Below, piece by piece: positions 5,722-7,226 of a stretch of 7,226 nucleotides of DNA. A program made the position numbers and the translations under genes. The notes below the pieces were generated by a model that saw nothing but the letters and a program-made list of their open reading frames with translations, did not search any database and had not been told where the DNA came from. Numbering within the stretch: the stretch's first letter is position 1; every line of letters starts with the position of its first letter. Source of the DNA: Dysgonamonadaceae bacterium (GTDB taxonomy: Bacteria > Bacteroidota > Bacteroidia > Bacteroidales > Azobacteroidaceae); contig JAISNS010000268.1 in assembly GCA_031276105.1 (NCBI GenBank), forward strand, positions 1 through 7,226, read 5' to 3'.

Positions 5722-7226
5722 ATGATACTCAAAGGAACGACACCGATACAGGCAATCAAACTCGGAAGCGCCGATGTGCAACGAGTGATGTACAACGGCG
5801 CAAAGATATGGCCGGGCGATACCGAAGGCGAAATTATCTTCGAAGTCACCACCACGGTAAACAATGAGAACGTGCCGCTGGTTGTGCTCCGTAGCGATAA
5901 CAGCCTGATATATACTATTGATTTCGGCGACGGCAATTCCGATGTTTTTACTACGTTAAGTTCAAACAACGGAACGACTTCAAACGCCGGAATCGACACC
6001 GACGGCGACGGAATAGCCGATTATTTTGAAACAACTTTTATCGGCAATTCCGGAGCGATTACACACACTTATCCAACGGCGGGAACATATACGGTTGTGG
6101 TACGCTTTGGCGGAGACGTCTCTAACATTGTATTTGCGCCCGGTTTTTACAATCAGGCCGGCGAATGGATTTCGATGCCTGTCGATAATCCGTACATAAC
6201 AAAAATGAAAAAGTTCAAATCGGAAAGCATATCCTCGCTCAATCAAACATTTGCCGGACTGGTTAATTGCCGGCATGATGATGATTTTGTTTTGGAGACT
6301 CCGCTGGTTACGAGTGCATGGGCGGCTTTCATGAACTATGGGGCAGGCGTATATAACGCTGACGAATTATGGGCGCTTAAGCCGGCCTTGTTTTCTCAAA
6401 TAAACAAACAGGGATTTTCACCGCGCGGACTGGACGAAACGTTCAGGCAATCGGGATTCACAAACATCGAACGCAGATTGTTGGAAGGCTTTACCACCCT
6501 GACCGGCCTGTTTGAAACATTCCGGCAAATGACTAACTTGGGAAAAAACTGGTATGCAAAAAACAACACGGCAAACGCTTACGCTGAAAGTGTCTACCCG
6601 GCGTTACACCCTTCGGCAGGGACGGGGTTAGTCAATCCGGATACGGTATTAGAGAACGACAAGAGCTACATACCGGTAGACTTGTTGTGGTATTCTCCCA
6701 ATTTATCGACCATCGAAGGCCTGTTTAATGCAACCCACGACGATCATGGCAGTATGAGTCCGAACGGTCGCAGTTACCGCCCTCCCGTCCGCCGGGAGTT
6801 TTTCTGGAATGGAAAATCCGCAGGAAATCAAAGCGGTACGTTGACAAATATCAATCTCTGTTTTTACAAGCATAACCGCATAATTTTTGATACCGATATA
6901 TTTGCTTACGTAAAAAACACATTACGTTCGGCGCGGGGAACGTTTGCCGCTACATACCAATCGGGAGTAGATTTGCAATTCAACCAATGTATGCAATTCT
7001 TTACGCACGACATAGCGGAAATAATGGGATTTACGAAAGGGACAAATATCAATTATCAGGAGCCGGACAAAACAAGTACGGTTGCCGGCGATAGAAGTAC
7101 CGGTATTCCCAACAGGGAGTATGCTTACACGCCGGCTGAAATGATAGCTCTGTTTCCCAATCTTGAAAATATAGATATGCTGTTCGGCGGGGAAGGTCAG
7201 GCGTCGAGTTTTAACCAAGATTACGA
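5722..7226 (+). CDS. probable tail fibre/receptor-binding protein, 3' end outside window
   Basis: The frame from ATG 5722 stays open to the window edge (501 codons plus two bases). No signal peptide is seen, consistent with a phage virion protein. Residues 1-31 (IQAIKLGSADVQ, then VMYNGAKIWPG) match short repeats common at phage fibre or baseplate ends. A PKD-like domain covers about 37-132: YTIDFGDGN at 64-72 and HTYPTAGTYTVVV at 115-127. These two halves are separated by about 43 residues holding an EF-hand-like loop (92-103). From 168 on, the protein has repeated hydrophobic 'L..tF..' motifs, such as LNQTFAGL (173-180), GLDETFRQSG, LTGLFETFRQM, LSTIEGLFNA and LENIDMLFGG. The end, SSFNQD (495-500), resembles BspA/DUF285 repeats used for surface binding. 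Host-surface binding is the most likely role. Confidence 0.85.
   Translation, partial: MILKGTTPIQAIKLGSADVQRVMYNGAKIWPGDTEGEIIFEVTTTVNNENVPLVVLRSDNSLIYTIDFGDGNSDVFTTLSSNNGTTSNAGIDTDGDGIADYFETTFIGNSGAITHTYPTAGTYTVVVRFGGDVSNIVFAPGFYNQAGEWISMPVDNPYITKMKKFKSESISSLNQTFAGLVNCRHDDDFVLETPLVTSAWAAFMNYGAGVYNADELWALKPALFSQINKQGFSPRGLDETFRQSGFTNIERRLLEGFTTLTGLFETFRQMTNLGKNWYAKNNTANAYAESVYPALHPSAGTGLVNPDTVLENDKSYIPVDLLWYSPNLSTIEGLFNATHDDHGSMSPNGRSYRPPVRREFFWNGKSAGNQSGTLTNINLCFYKHNRIIFDTDIFAYVKNTLRSARGTFAATYQSGVDLQFNQCMQFFTHDIAEIMGFTKGTNINYQEPDKTSTVAGDRSTGIPNREYAYTPAEMIALFPNLENIDMLFGGEGQASSFNQDY
5995..6030 (+). other. EF-hand-like calcium loop inside the PKD domain
   Basis: Residues 92-103 of the fibre-like protein read DTDGDGIADYFE. 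Acidic residues stand at loop positions 1, 3, 5, 9 and 12 (Asp92, Asp94, Asp96, Asp100, Glu103), with Gly97 at position 6. This is the full ligand set of an EF-hand, dockerin or thrombospondin type-3 calcium loop. It is flanked by Ser/Asn/Thr/Gly-rich linkers and lies between the two halves of a PKD-like fold. Confidence 0.65.
6782..6803 (+). terminator. terminator-like hairpin plus T5 inside the fibre gene
   Basis: ctcccg (6782-6787) and cgggag (6793-6798) form a perfect six-base-pair, GC-rich stem with a 5-nt loop, followed directly by TTTTT (6799-6803). The shape is that of an intrinsic terminator but it lies inside an open frame (codons for RPPVRREFFW). It may be a coincidence of codons; the stem is short. 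Confidence 0.3.

Noticed and set aside
6897..6904. TATATTTG, a match to the Bacteroidota -7 promoter box (TAnnTTTG)
   Set aside because: It lies deep inside the fibre gene with no TTTG box at the expected spacing, so it is probably chance.
6922..7218. 98-codon - strand frame opposite the fibre gene
   Set aside because: Antisense to an uninterrupted 501-codon frame with recognisable domains.

Overview
The window is a stretch of virion-structural genes from a tailed bacteriophage or prophage, most likely of a Bacteroidota (Bacteroidales-type) host. The host inference rests on four things. The gene starts sit behind A/T-rich, mostly Shine-Dalgarno-free leaders. The last gene joins a PKD-like domain to BspA/DUF285-like segments, a combination typical of Bacteroidota surface and phage proteins. 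The portal, capsid and connector proteins resemble Bacteroidales phage families as I remember them; no search was run. Base composition is moderate and every complete gene ends in TAA. All recognisable genes are on the + strand and tightly packed. No integrase, transposase, tRNA, CRISPR array or lysis gene is visible.

Layout: (1) bases 1-35 may hold the tail end of an upstream gene in an ATGA overlap. (2) 32-1090 is a ClpP-type prohead protease with a complete Ser-His-Asp triad, fused in frame to a scaffold-like coiled-coil tail that may also be made separately from an internal ATG at 563. (3) 1119-2219 is the probable major capsid protein. (4) 2220-2299 is a short gap with a perfect 13-bp hairpin and A/T direct repeats. 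(5) 2300-2920 and 2920-3489 are two unassigned proteins joined by a TAATG overlap. (6) 3502-4941 is the probable portal. (7) 4913-5461 is a probable head-tail adaptor overlapping the portal gene by 29 nt. (8) 5466-5717 is a small appendage-type protein with a (GGC)6-encoded glycine run. (9) 5722-7226 is a large open-ended gene, at least 501 codons, for a probable tail fibre or receptor-binding protein. It has a PKD-like fold interrupted by an EF-hand-like calcium loop, followed by BspA/DUF285-like motifs.

Together the genes cover shell assembly (protease, scaffold, capsid), the DNA entry vertex (portal, adaptor) and a host-contact appendage. The order is unusual: the portal lies downstream of protease and capsid, and the fibre-like gene follows the connector with no recognisable tail tube, sheath or tape-measure gene between. 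The least explained parts are the two proteins between capsid and portal, the nested scaffold start, the hairpin after the capsid gene, and the interrupted PKD domain. All function calls come from reading motifs by eye.
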